A DNA stretch of 64,000 nt from UBA1724 sp051884615 (lineage in GTDB: Bacteria; Verrucomicrobiota; Lentisphaeria; Oligosphaerales; Oligosphaeraceae): the NCBI GenBank assembly GCA_051884615.1, contig JBJEVT010000038.1, positions 33,383 through 97,382 of the forward strand, read 5' to 3'. How positions within the stretch are numbered: position 1 is the first letter of the stretch; each line of letters opens with the position of its first letter. The translations under genes were made by a program, and so were the position numbers. Of the stretch, positions 23,830 through 32,358 are shown in pieces. The notes beneath the pieces were generated by a model that was given only the letters and a program-made list of their open reading frames with translations, searched no databases and was not told where the DNA came from.

Positions 23830-25689
23830 CTATTTCAGGGTGTTGTCCACCCCGATGACCACGTCGCTCTTGTCCTCCAGGGACTCCACGATGCGGCTGG
23901 AAGGCACCACCAGGTCCTTCTTGACGGCGATCTCCTCCCCGTTCCGGGCCAGGAATTCCTCGATCTCCTTCCGGTAGAGGGCCTTGACCTTGTGGCGCCG
24001 CACCTTGAGGGTGGCGGTCATGGTGCCGTCGTTCACGGAGAAGTCCGGCAGGAGCAGGACGTCCTTGGGCTTCATGTAGCTGGTGAGGTCCGCCGTGCGG
24101 GCCTGGACATCCGCTTTCAGCATCCGGTAGAGCTCCTCGGGATCGTTCTTCTTCCGCAGCTCCTCGGGGACGTTGACGCAGACGTAGACGCTCTTGCACT
24201 TCTCGCCGATGACCATGGCCTCGCTCACCAGGGGGGAGGCCTTCACGGCGTCCTCGATGGCCTCGGGATGGAGCTTCTCGCCGCCGTAGGTGACGATCAT
24301 GGAGCTGTTGCGGCCGTGGATGAAGAGGTAACCGTCCTTGTCCACATGGGCCACGTCGCCGGTGTTGAGGTATCCGTTCTCCATGGTCTTCGCCGAGGCG
24401 TCGGAGTGGTTCCAGTAGCCCTGCATGACGCAGCGGCCCTTCACCAGGAGCTGGCCCCGGAGGTTCTTGCCCAGGTTGCCGTTCTCGTCCTTGAAGGTGT
24501 AGTCGCCGCCCATTTCCGGCGTGGCCCACTTCCAGATCTTGCCGCAGGAGCCCAGACGGAAGTCGCCGATCTCGTTGGAGGCCACCACGGGGGAGGCCTC
24601 GGTGAGGCCGTAGCCCTGGAGGACGGGGATGCCCAGGAAGCTGTAGAAGCTCTGGACGTCCAGGTCCAGGGGGGCGCCGCCGGCCACGAAGAAGCGCAGC
24701 TTGCCGCCCAGCCCCTGCCGGAATTTCCGGAAGACGAGGGGATCGTAGAAGCAGCGGTGGTAGAGCATGCGGAAGAGCCCGCCGTTCCAGCTCTTGCCGG
24801 CGGTGAAGATGCGGCTGGCGTTGTAGATGGCGTTGTCCACCAGCTTCTTGCGCCGGGGCGGCAGGGCGTCGATCTGCTTGCGCATGGCGGCCATCATCAT
24901 GTCCAGGATCCGGGGCACCACCAGCATGATGGTGGCCTGGAACTTGGAGAGGTTCCGGGAGAAGTCGGCCATGCCGTGCGCCAGGATGCAGCTGGCGCCC
25001 GCCCAGGTCACCGCCAGAATCTCGCAGGTGAGGGCGTAGGAGTGCCAGTAGGGAAGGAGGGAGGCCAGGCTGTCCTTGGGGGACACGGGGAAGCAGTCCA
25101 GGGCGTTCATGGCGTTCCACCACAGGTTGCTCTGGCTCAGCATGACGCCCTTGGGCATGCCCGTGGAGCCGGAGGTGTAGATGAGCACCGCGATGGCGGA
25201 AATCGCCTCCTCCTCCGTCTCGTAGGGGGCCTTCTCCACCCGGATCTCCCGGGTGGCGGCCTCCTCCTCCGTGACCTGGGGAAGGGTCTCCCACTGCTCC
25301 ACGGGAAGGTCGCCGGCGGTCTCCCGGGCCTTCTTGACGTAGGTCTCGGAGGTCAGGACCAGCTTGGGGGAGCAGTCCTTCAGCACAAAGGACATCTCCT
25401 CGTTGCCCAGGGTCTCGCAGATGGGCACCGCGATGGCCCCCAGCTTCCAGCAGGCGTAGAAGAAACGGAAGTGGTTGTCGCACTTGGCGGCGATGGCGGC
25501 GACGCGGTCGCCCGCCTTCACCCCCTTGTCCTGCAGATATTTGGCCCAGGCATCCACGTCCGCGTGAAGCTTGCTGAAGGTGACGGGATGCAGGGTCTTG
25601 CCGTCCGACACCTTCAGGACCACTCGACGGGCATGCTTCTGACAGACTTCCCCGAAGGTTTCAAAGAGGTGTTTGCAGTGGTGTTCCAT
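23830..25689 (-). CDS. long-chain fatty acid-CoA ligase-like AMP-forming enzyme
   Basis: 619 residues. Activates an acid with ATP and CoA; the FadD15/long-chain group fits best. Signature YTSGSTGMPKG at 171-181, LPYWHSYALTCE, FFVAGGAPLD, LQGYGLTEASPVV, GYLNTGDVAHVDKDGYLFIHGR and YGGEKLHPEAIED. The C-terminal lysine motif is MTATLKVRRHKV. The carboxylate specificity is not readable. It begins 100 nt downstream of where prfB starts on the same strand. Confidence 0.9.
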   Translation of the reverse strand: MEHHCKHLFETFGEVCQKHARRVVLKVSDGKTLHPVTFSKLHADVDAWAKYLQDKGVKAGDRVAAIAAKCDNHFRFFYACWKLGAIAVPICETLGNEEMSFVLKDCSPKLVLTSETYVKKARETAGDLPVEQWETLPQVTEEEAATREIRVEKAPYETEEEAISAIAVLIYTSGSTGMPKGVMLSQSNLWWNAMNALDCFPVSPKDSLASLLPYWHSYALTCEILAVTWAGASCILAHGMADFSRNLSKFQATIMLVVPRILDMMMAAMRKQIDALPPRRKKLVDNAIYNASRIFTAGKSWNGGLFRMLYHRCFYDPLVFRKFRQGLGGKLRFFVAGGAPLDLDVQSFYSFLGIPVLQGYGLTEASPVVASNEIGDFRLGSCGKIWKWATPEMGGDYTFKDENGNLGKNLRGQLLVKGRCVMQGYWNHSDASAKTMENGYLNTGDVAHVDKDGYLFIHGRNSSMIVTYGGEKLHPEAIEDAVKASPLVSEAMVIGEKCKSVYVCVNVPEELRKKNDPEELYRMLKADVQARTADLTSYMKPKDVLLLPDFSVNDGTMTATLKVRRHKVKALYRKEIEEFLARNGEEIAVKKDLVVPSSRIVESLEDKSDVVIGVDNTLK

Positions 25690-25801
25690 AGCGCAGTGAA
25701 ATAGGGAGAATTTAGCCGATGAAGGTCGCCCTGTCCAACACCGGCGGGACTTTTTCCCGGCCTTGGCAACGAGGGGGCGTACGCAAAAAGGACGCCAAAA
25801 G

Positions 25802-25822
25802 CCGGGGAGGAAAATCCCCCCG
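25802..25822 (-). terminator. candidate hairpin terminator after rpsT
   Basis: Minus strand GGGGGGATTTTCCTCCCC, an imperfect stem with a TTTT loop ~85 nt beyond the rpsT stop, then GGCTTTTGG. The U-tract is weak. The 216-nt spacer to the acyl-CoA ligase holds nothing else recognisable. Confidence 0.35.
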
Positions 25823-25905
25823 CGGTCTTGGCGTCCCTTGGCATCCCCGTGGTTTTTTCGGGGCGGGGATGGGCATGACGCGAAGAAACCCTAGTTTCCG
25901 GCGAA

Positions 25906-26184
25906 TCAGGCCATCTTGGCCACCCGGGCGGCCAGGCGGGCCTTCTTGCGGTCGGCCTTGTTCTTGTGGATCACGCCGGTCTTGGCGGCCTTGTCCAGCT
26001 GGCTGTAGCAATCGCTGAGCTGGGTGAGGGCGGCGGTCTTGTCGCCGGCGGTGATGGCGGCGTTGAGCGTCTTTTCGGAGTCGCGGACCTTCGTCTTCCG
26101 GGCACGGTTGTAGGCGCGCTTGCGAGCGTCGGAGCGCATGTGCTTGGCGGCGGAGGGCAGACGATGGGGTTTGGAATTCGCCAT
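25906..26184 (-). CDS. rpsT: 30S ribosomal protein S20
   Basis: 92 residues, highly basic helical protein: MANSKPHRLPSAAKHMRSDAR, NRARKTKVRDSEKTLNAA and GVIHKNKADRKKARLAARV match S20 along its length. Binds 16S rRNA early in 30S assembly. Monocistronic in appearance: 280 nt of noncoding DNA lie upstream and about 215 nt downstream. AGGAAA is 11 nt before the ATG. Confidence 0.96.
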   Translation of the reverse strand: MANSKPHRLPSAAKHMRSDARKRAYNRARKTKVRDSEKTLNAAITAGDKTAALTQLSDCYSQLDKAAKTGVIHKNKADRKKARLAARVAKMA

Positions 26185-26464
26185 GTGGGAACTGTTTCCT
26201 ATGCTGGGTTCTCTTTGGGTATGATTGGGAATGTCTGGAAAATCGGTTGCCTGGCCTGTGGGCTTTCCCTGGGGAAAGACGGAGAGACGGCCTGGGCGGC
26301 GTCCGGGAAAAACGGGGGATTTCCCCGAATCCGGGAGGGGCCTTTGGCAAGACCGCTTAATATGCCACGGGATTCCCGATTTTCAAATTCCCCGGGCGGC
26401 GCCGGCGCCGGGGGCGGGAAAAGCCGGGCGCCCCGGAGGGGCCGGTTCCGGTCCCTCTTGACTC

Positions 26465-27280
26465 CTAGTTTTCGGGGGGGCGGGGGAAGTGTTGCCGGAA
26501 GGCGCGGTGGAGGTCCTTGTCCTGGTAGGGATCGGGGGCGTCGGGGCGCAGTTCCTCGGGGGTGTAGGCGGTATGGAGATCCAGGGCAACCACCTGTTTT
26601 TCCTGGAGGAGGAAGGGGATTCTCCAGGTGCGGTAGGCCAGGGCCCAGGCGCCCTGGGGCGTCCGTTGGAGGCGGTGCCGTTTCGGGTCGTCGGGGGCCT
26701 CTCCCAGCTGTTCCCGGAGGAATTGCCGGAGGCAGGCCACGCCATGCTCCTCCAGCCAATGGAGTTTTTCCTCCAGGAGGGGGGAGAAGGCCACGGGATA
26801 TTCCGGGAGGCTCTGCTCCCCGGTCCAGCCGGCGGTGGCCTGGGGGAAGGCGTCGGCGTAGGGCAGATAGGGCTTGATGTCCAACACGGGGGTGCCGTCC
26901 AGCAGGTCATGCCCCCGGACCAGCAGGGTGTGGCCCTGGACATCCAGGAGCTCCACGCAGGAGAGTCCCAGGGGGTTGGGGCGGTAGGGGGAGCGGGTGG
27001 CGAAGACCCCCACCTTTTGCCGGGTGTGCCGCGGGGGCTGGACCTTGGGGTGCCAGTGGCCGCCGTTCTGGTGGAAGAGGAAGAGGAGCCAGAGGCGGGA
27101 GAATCCCTTCAGTCCCTCCAGGCCCATGGAGAAATGGCGTCCCTGGGTCAGCTCCAGCCATCCCAGGTTGTCCCCCGCCAGGACGCCCTGGCGGGGCACG
27201 TCATAGGGGTATCGGGCGTGGCAGTGGAAGACCCCGATGGGGGTGAGGGAGACGGGGGCGAGGGGGTCTTGCGGGGTCAT
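26465..27280 (-). CDS. trmO: tRNA threonylcarbamoyladenosine N6-methyltransferase TrmO-like
   Basis: 271 residues. Methylates t6A37 of tRNA using SAM through a beta-barrel (YaeB/TsaA) domain. Motifs: SLTPIGVFHCHARYPYDVPRQG, LWLLFLFHQN, VQPPRHTRQKVGVFATRSPYRPNPLGLSCVELLDV, GHDLLDGTPVLDIKPYLPYAD. C-terminal residues ~160-271 are the usual small TrmO extension (YRTWRIPFLLQE). ATG overlaps the stop of the upstream gene (ATGA), indicating translational coupling. The 280 nt after it, before rpsT, shows only GC-rich stems. Confidence 0.9.
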   Translation of the reverse strand: MTPQDPLAPVSLTPIGVFHCHARYPYDVPRQGVLAGDNLGWLELTQGRHFSMGLEGLKGFSRLWLLFLFHQNGGHWHPKVQPPRHTRQKVGVFATRSPYRPNPLGLSCVELLDVQGHTLLVRGHDLLDGTPVLDIKPYLPYADAFPQATAGWTGEQSLPEYPVAFSPLLEEKLHWLEEHGVACLRQFLREQLGEAPDDPKRHRLQRTPQGAWALAYRTWRIPFLLQEKQVVALDLHTAYTPEELRPDAPDPYQDKDLHRAFRQHFPRPPEN

Positions 27281-28410
27281 TTTCGGCAGAGGGCGACCCG
27301 CTGGGTCTGGGGGATTTCCTCCGGGGAGATCAGAAGGAGGTATCCCCCGCCGCCGGCGCCGGTGAGTTTCCAGCCCAGGGCGCTGCCCTGGAATGTCCGG
27401 ATGGCGTCCCGCACTTCCGGCGTGGCCATCCGGGGGAAGAGAGCCAGGGCGGCCTGGAAGGAACGGGTGGTGGCCGACGCCCAGCGCGCCAGGTCCCGGG
27501 TGCGGATTCCCTCCCAAATCTCCTGGGAGGCCAGGGACAATTCCTCCACTCCCTGGACGGTGAGATGCGCCCCCTCCCGGGGATCGTAGCCGACGGGACG
27601 CTGGGGCAGGGCCAGCAGATGGAGATGCTCCTCCACGAAGCGGAGGGTCTCCTCCTCCGTGATGCTCTGGATTTCCCGGGGCCAGGGATCCCCGTCCTGG
27701 TAGAGGAGGCGGTTGAGGCCGGGCAGGAGGAGCCCCAGCTGGTCCTGGGAGCCGGAGAGATGGGGGCGGCCCGGGGGATTCTCCAGGGCGAAGAGGGTCC
27801 TGGCCAGGGCGACGCGGTCGCCGGCGGGAATGACGCCCCGCCACAATTCCATGGCTTTCTTCCGGGAGGAGGTGGCGAGGCCGCTGCGGTCCTGGAACTC
27901 CACCGTGGGCACCAGGGAGGCGGTGATCACCGGGCCGGCGTGAAGACGGCTGATGTCCGGCTGGTCCAGCCACCCGCCCCCCAATTCCACCCGGTAGGGA
28001 ATGGCGCATTCCTGGCGCAGGGCGGTGGTGGAGCGGACCGGCAGGGCCCCGTGGGGACGCCGCCTGCCCACCATCAGACGAATGCCCAGCTCCCGGCAGA
28101 GCGCCTCCTTCTCCGCCGTCCAGCCATCCCCGTTCACAAAGAGGATGTCGGGCCGCAGCGCGCGGATCTCCTCCAGAAAGTCCAGTTGCCCCTTCCCCTG
28201 GTTGACCCATGCGTCCTTGACCCAGCGCAGCGCCTTCACCATGTAAAGACGCTCCTCCTGGGGACACACCGTGCGACGCCCCTTCAGCTCCCAGACGGTC
28301 TGGTCCGAGCCGATGCCCACATACAGGTCGCCGTGGCTCGACGCCTCCTCCAAAAAAGCCACATGGCCGGAGTGAAGCATGTCAAAGCAGCCGGAGACAA
28401 AGACTTTCAT
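27277..28410 (-). CDS. nucleotidyltransferase-GHMP kinase fusion (heptose-type)
   Basis: 377 residues, two domains. Residues 1-~135 resemble the RfaE2/HldE C-terminal nucleotidyltransferase: GCFDMLHSGHVAFL (HxGH at 13-16), VGIGSDQTVWELKG, QEERLYMVKALRWV and a RSTT motif at 126-129. Residues ~138-377 are a GHMP kinase close to D-glycero-alpha-manno-heptose-7-phosphate kinase HddA: VELGGGWLDQPD, RSGLATSSRKKA, GSQDQLGLLLPGLNRLLY and KLTGAGGGGYLL. A protein that phosphorylates a sugar phosphate and then activates it with a nucleotide is the natural reading (inference). Followed by trmO with a 4-nt overlap. The sugar is unknown. Confidence 0.85.
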   Translation of the reverse strand: MKVFVSGCFDMLHSGHVAFLEEASSHGDLYVGIGSDQTVWELKGRRTVCPQEERLYMVKALRWVKDAWVNQGKGQLDFLEEIRALRPDILFVNGDGWTAEKEALCRELGIRLMVGRRRPHGALPVRSTTALRQECAIPYRVELGGGWLDQPDISRLHAGPVITASLVPTVEFQDRSGLATSSRKKAMELWRGVIPAGDRVALARTLFALENPPGRPHLSGSQDQLGLLLPGLNRLLYQDGDPWPREIQSITEEETLRFVEEHLHLLALPQRPVGYDPREGAHLTVQGVEELSLASQEIWEGIRTRDLARWASATTRSFQAALALFPRMATPEVRDAIRTFQGSALGWKLTGAGGGGYLLLISPEEIPQTQRVALCRK

Positions 28411-28573
28411 GGAAGGTGCGGGAATGGTTGGGGGAGGGAAGGACGGGAGGGGACAGGGCGGGAACAGGGTTACTATAAGGCCCGTTCCCCGCCGCAGGCC
28501 GCCGGTTCCCCCAAAGCCCCGAAAGGAAATCCCTCCCCTCCACGCCCTCTTCTTCGGAAAAGAAATGCATATC

Positions 28574-28607
28574 TTTATAAGTGTTTAATAATAAATATGT
28601 TATACTA
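28574..28607 (+). repeat. TTTATAACT intergenic element, copy b (degenerate)
   Basis: TTTATAAGT at 28574-28582 then an AT-only stretch ending in GTTATAC. It aligns ungapped with the copies at 14589, 34541 and 44097 (T at 13, T at 19, AA at 21-22, GTT at 26-28), but position 8 is G, not C. It lies in the divergent spacer between the fusion gene and merR. Confidence 0.35.
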
Positions 28608-28621
28608 TGTCGCACCCCGGG

Positions 28622-28643
28622 CCCCGGGAAAATTTCCCCGGGG
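28622..28643. repeat. GC-rich palindrome in the merR spacer
   Basis: CCCCGGGAAAA then TTTCCCCGGGG form a nearly perfect inverted repeat immediately upstream of the merR -35 box. It may insulate the two divergent transcripts; no U-tract follows. Confidence 0.4.
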
Positions 28644-28647
28644 GTAT

Positions 28648-28677
28648 TTGACTTACAGTAACTCTAATGCGTAATGT
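28648..28677 (+). promoter_or_regulatory. candidate merR promoter with long spacer
   Basis: TTGACT (28648-28653), 18-bp spacer, TAATGT (28672-28677). TTAC and GTAA arms lie inside the spacer. An over-long spacer with a central dyad is typical of promoters twisted open by MerR proteins, so autoregulation of the 28.7-34.5 kb cluster is plausible. Confidence 0.45.
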
Positions 28678-28763
28678 ATGGAAAAGTCCCGGGAGAGAGT
28701 CCCTACTCTTTGCGGGTGTCGTCCGGAGAAATCCCGGAGTCTGGATGTTTTGAGGAAACGGGG

Positions 28764-29231
28764 ATGAAGAAGACATCTCTTGCGAGTTTAACGGATCGGA
28801 CGCCTCGGTACACCGTCAAGGAGCTGGCGGAGAAGATGGGGCTTTCGTCCTATGCGGTGCGCTACTACGACAACGCGGGGTTGATACCGGAGGTGATGCG
28901 TTCTCCGGGGAACATCCGTCTTTTCTCCGACTACAACCTTGCCTGGCTGAAAGTGGTGCACTGTCTGCGGTCCACGGGCTTGCCGGTGGCGGAGGTGCGT
29001 CGGTACATCCGGATGTGCCAGGAGGGGGATTCCACCATTCCCCAGCGTGCGGCGTTGATTGTGGAGCAGGGCCGGAAGTTGAAGGCGCAGCTGGCGGCGT
29101 TGCGTCAGCAGATGGAGGTTTTGGAGTACAAGCGGAAATACTACGAGGAGTTGATGGCCGAGGGGCGGGGGGACCGGTGCAATCCCGCCAACCTTCCCCA
29201 GGAGCCGGAGATCACCCCTCCCGGGAAGTAG
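28764..29231 (+). CDS. MerR-family transcriptional regulator
   Basis: 155 residues. Winged HTH YTVKELAEKMGLSSYAVRYY (16-35) followed by DNAGLIPEVMRSPGNIRLFSD and a long coiled-coil dimer helix (residues ~95-135). The region looks like the NmlR/AdhR-type group that controls redox or aldehyde-response genes in gut bacteria; no metal-binding Cys cluster characteristic of metal sensors is visible, only a single Cys near 68, C85 and one near the C-terminus. An upstream ATG at 28674 was rejected: it falls on the promoter, and GAGGAAACGGGG precedes 28764. The next gene follows within 33 nt. Confidence 0.88.
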   Translation: MKKTSLASLTDRTPRYTVKELAEKMGLSSYAVRYYDNAGLIPEVMRSPGNIRLFSDYNLAWLKVVHCLRSTGLPVAEVRRYIRMCQEGDSTIPQRAALIVEQGRKLKAQLAALRQQMEVLEYKRKYYEELMAEGRGDRCNPANLPQEPEITPPGK

Positions 29232-29263
29232 GGGCAATGGACAACGGAAAGGAGGAAGAGACC

Positions 29264-30319
29264 ATGAAGCGTGTTCTTTTGGGCAGTCTGGCTTTGGCGG
29301 GAGTCATGTCGGCTCCGTTGGCGGGGGAGGTCCTGTCCCCGCAGGAGAAGGCGATGGTGTGCATCGGGGCGGCCACGGCGCGGGGCGGGCAGGACGCCCT
29401 GGAGGCCTCCTTCCGGCAGGGGTTCCAGGCGGGGCTGACGTTGAACGAGGCGAAGGAGCTGGTGGGCCAGCTGTATGCCTACTGCGGATTCCCCCGGGCC
29501 TTGAATGCGGCCTCCGCTCTGATGAAGGTCACGGAGGAGCGGACCCGGGCGGGGAATCCTCCCGCCGAGGGTCCCGTCAACGGCCCCATGCCCGCCGGGA
29601 GCCCCCTGGCCTTCGGCACGGAAAACCAGACGAAGCTGTGCGGCGGCCCCGTGGCAGGCCCCCTCTTCCAGTTCCACCCCCAGCTGGATGAATATCTCAA
29701 GGCCCACCTCTTCGGCGACATCTTCGCGCGGGACAGCCTCTCCTGGCGCACCCGGGAGCTGGCGACCATCGCCGCCCTCGCCGCCCGCCCCGAGACCGCT
29801 CCCCAGCTGCGCTCCCACATCGAAGTGGGAAAGAAGAACGGGCTGGACGACGGGCAGGTGGAGGCCATTCTGCGGCTGGTGCGCTGCCCCGAGGATCCCG
29901 CCCTCCTGCCGCCGGACTGGTCTCCCTTCCCGGTGGGGGAGCCCAACGTGGCCTACGCCCGCTATTTCCTGGGGCGCAGCTTCCTGGCGCCGGTCTCCGG
30001 CAAGCAGGTGCCCATGGCGTCCGTGACCTTCGCCCCCGGATGCCGGAACAACTGGCACATCCATCACGCCAGCCAGGGCGGCGGCCAGATCCTGGTGGCC
30101 ACGGCGGGGGAGGGCTGGTATCAGGAATGGGGGGCTCCCGCCCGGCGGCTGCGCCCCGGCGACACGGTGAACATCCCCGCCGGGGTCAAGCACTGGCATG
30201 GCGCGGGGCCCGACGGCTGGTTCCAGCATCTCGCCGTGGAGGTGCCCGGCGCGGAGGGACGCACCGAATGGCTTGAGGCGGTGGACGATGCGGCCTATGC
30301 CCAGGCCACCCGGGAATGA
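29264..30319 (+). CDS. exported carboxymuconolactone decarboxylase-cupin protein
   Basis: 351 residues. N-terminal signal peptide (VLLGSLALAGVMSAPLAG). Two CMD/AhpD-like helical modules follow: residues ~25-95 (ELVGQLYAYCGFPRALNAAS) and ~155-208 (WRTRELATIAALAA, SHIEVGKKNGLDDGQVEAIL). Residues ~245-335 form a cupin with HIHH (265-268) and KHWHG (H310, H312), a likely metal site. Similar CMD-cupin proteins occur with flavodoxin and MerR genes in intestinal bacteria; activity undetermined. An ATG at 29237 exists, but AAAGGAGG lies 8 nt before 29264. Ends 41 nt before the DUF362 gene. Confidence 0.88.
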   Translation: MKRVLLGSLALAGVMSAPLAGEVLSPQEKAMVCIGAATARGGQDALEASFRQGFQAGLTLNEAKELVGQLYAYCGFPRALNAASALMKVTEERTRAGNPPAEGPVNGPMPAGSPLAFGTENQTKLCGGPVAGPLFQFHPQLDEYLKAHLFGDIFARDSLSWRTRELATIAALAARPETAPQLRSHIEVGKKNGLDDGQVEAILRLVRCPEDPALLPPDWSPFPVGEPNVAYARYFLGRSFLAPVSGKQVPMASVTFAPGCRNNWHIHHASQGGGQILVATAGEGWYQEWGAPARRLRPGDTVNIPAGVKHWHGAGPDGWFQHLAVEVPGAEGRTEWLEAVDDAAYAQATRE

Positions 30320-30360
30320 CGCGCCTTCTCTCGTGGAACATCAAAAAGGAGGAATCCGAC

Positions 30361-31356
30361 ATGAAGATCAGATTGTGGATGCTTTGGGCGGGAATGCTGC
30401 TGGCCTGCTGCGCCTGCGCCAAGGAAAACCCGCGGGCCGCCACCTACCAGAGCCATGAAACCAAGGAGGAGAACGCCCCGGTGGTCTATTTCACCCGGGA
30501 CATCTCCTCCCGGGGAATGCTCAAGCTCTTCCAGGCGCTGAACTGGACGCCCCAGGGCAAGACCGGCGTGAAGATCAGCACCGGCGAACCCCCCGCCTCC
30601 AACTACCTCCGGCCCGCCCTCCTGAAGGACACGGTCCAGGCGGTGCAGGGCACCATCGTGGAATGCAACACCGCCTACGGCGGCAGCCGGGCGACCAACG
30701 CCCTGCACAAACAGGTGGTGAAGGACCACGGCTTCCTGGACATCGCCCCCTTCGATCTCCTGGACGAGGAGGGCTCCTACGCCATCCCCGTGCCCGGCGC
30801 CAAACGCCTGGTGGACGGGGACTATGTGGGACTCCACTTCAAGGACTACCAGTCCTACCTGGTGATCTCCCATTTCAAGGGACACGCCATGGCGGGCTTC
30901 GGCGGCGCCATCAAGAATCTCTCCATCGGCTTCGGCAGCGGCACCTCAACCAGGGAAAGCGGCAAGATCTACATCCACTCCGGCGGGCTCCGCACCAGCG
31001 GCTCCTTCCGGGGAGAGCAGGTGGCATTCCTGGAGGCCATGGGAGAGGCGGCCAAGGGAGTCTGCCTCGCTATGGACGGAGGACGGAACATCGCCTTCAT
31101 CAACGTGCTGAACCGCATGAGCGTGGACTGCGACTGCAACGGCAACCCCGCCGCCCCCGACATGCATGACATCGGCATGATGGCCTCCCTGGACCCCCTG
31201 GCCATCGACCAGGCGAGCATCGACATGGTCTACCAGGCCAAGGACTCCGGCTCCCTCATCGACCGCATCGAGTCCCGCCAGGGACTGCACACCCTGGACT
31301 ACGCCGCCGAAATCCAGCTGGGCAGCCGCGCCTACCGCCTGGTGGAGCTTCCCTAG
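30361..31356 (+). CDS. DUF362 lipoprotein
   Basis: 331 residues. The N-terminus MKIRLWMLWAGMLLACCACA is a lipoprotein-type signal with Cys at 16, 17 and 19. The remainder is DUF362: VYFTRDISSRGMLKLFQAL, GTIVECNTAYGGSR, YLVISHFKGHAMAGFGGAIKNLSIGF and a Cys-rich end DCDCNGNPAAPDMHDIG then SLDPLAIDQASID. In other proteins the domain is linked to Fe-S ferredoxins; the DCDC motif may bind metal (inference). Strong AAAGGAGG site. It sits between the CMD-cupin and permease genes with 6 nt to the latter, so it is part of the same operon. Confidence 0.9.
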   Translation: MKIRLWMLWAGMLLACCACAKENPRAATYQSHETKEENAPVVYFTRDISSRGMLKLFQALNWTPQGKTGVKISTGEPPASNYLRPALLKDTVQAVQGTIVECNTAYGGSRATNALHKQVVKDHGFLDIAPFDLLDEEGSYAIPVPGAKRLVDGDYVGLHFKDYQSYLVISHFKGHAMAGFGGAIKNLSIGFGSGTSTRESGKIYIHSGGLRTSGSFRGEQVAFLEAMGEAAKGVCLAMDGGRNIAFINVLNRMSVDCDCNGNPAAPDMHDIGMMASLDPLAIDQASIDMVYQAKDSGSLIDRIESRQGLHTLDYAAEIQLGSRAYRLVELP

Positions 31357-31362
31357 ACGACC

Positions 31363-32358
31363 ATGCTGGCCACCCTCAAAGGAGAGGCCATCTACCTGTG
31401 GGCCTACTTCGACATCCAGCTGCGCCAGATTTTCGGATACTGGGTGCTGGGCATGGCGCTGGGCTCCCTGGTGTCGGTCTTCGCCAGGGATTGGCTCCAC
31501 GAGACCGCGGAGCGGGCAGGCGGGCGATTCCCCCGATGGCTGGGCCTCCCCGTGGCCAGCCTGCTGGGCATCGCCTCCCCCCTCTGCATGTATGGCACCA
31601 TCCCCCTCTGCGCCGCCTTCTCCCGCAAGGGACTCCGGGAGGATTTTCTGGCCGCCTTCATGACCAGCAGCATCCTCCTGAATCCCCAGCTGATCCTCTA
31701 TAGCAGCGCCCTGGGATGGTTCCTCCTGGCGACCCGCGTCGTCGCCACCTTCCTCTGCGGAGTGGCGGCGGGCGCCCTGGTCCGCGTCTTCTACACCGCC
31801 CGGGGGAGGAACTTCTTCTCCTTCGGGGGATTCGCCCCCGCCGCCAGCCGGGACGTGGCCCCCGCCTGGCCCAAGCGCCTCCTCTTCAACCTGGGCCGCA
31901 ATCTCCGGGCGACGGGCCCCTGGTTCCTCCTGGGCGTCCTGCTCTCCGCTCTCTTCCAACGCTACGTCCCCCCGGAGAGCGTGGGGCGTTTTCTGGGGAA
32001 GGGGAGCCAGGGCTTCGGAGTGTTGATGGCGGCGGCCATGGGCGTCCCCCTGTACGTCTGCGGCGGCGGCACCATCCCGCTGATTCTCCAGGCGCTGGCG
32101 GAGGGCATGAGCCCCGGGGCCGCCGCCGCCTTCATGATCACCGGCCCCGCCACCAAGATCACCAATCTGGGCGCTCTGAAAATCGTCCTGGGGGCGAGGC
32201 ATTTCGCCCTGTACCTTACTCTACATCCTGGTCTTTTCCCTGCTCCTGGGAGGGGTGGTGAATCTTCTCCCCTTCTCCTAGGACGCCCCGCCCCGCCTTC
32301 CCGGGAGGAAAGCGGGGGGGGACGGGAAAAATCAACCCCATCACGGAGGAAAACATGA
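31363..32358 (+). CDS. DUF318/UPF0718-type permease, probable 3' frameshift
   Basis: As it stands 331 residues. Two homologous membrane halves: SPLCMYGTIPLCAAFSRKG then VPLYVCGGGTIPLILQALAEG, matching the permease family that includes ArsP and YraQ. About eight membrane segments. After residue ~285 the frame runs into hydrophilic residues (HPGLFPAPGRGGESSP). Dropping one base near 32218 instead gives LYILVFSLLLGGVVNLLPFS and a stop at 32281, a good last membrane helix. So the true end is probably 32281 and the given end (32358, overlapping the next ATG) arises from an indel or error. Substrate unknown. Confidence 0.8.
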   Translation: MLATLKGEAIYLWAYFDIQLRQIFGYWVLGMALGSLVSVFARDWLHETAERAGGRFPRWLGLPVASLLGIASPLCMYGTIPLCAAFSRKGLREDFLAAFMTSSILLNPQLILYSSALGWFLLATRVVATFLCGVAAGALVRVFYTARGRNFFSFGGFAPAASRDVAPAWPKRLLFNLGRNLRATGPWFLLGVLLSALFQRYVPPESVGRFLGKGSQGFGVLMAAAMGVPLYVCGGGTIPLILQALAEGMSPGAAAAFMITGPATKITNLGALKIVLGARHFALYLTLHPGLFPAPGRGGESSPLLLGRPAPPSREESGGGREKSTPSRRKT

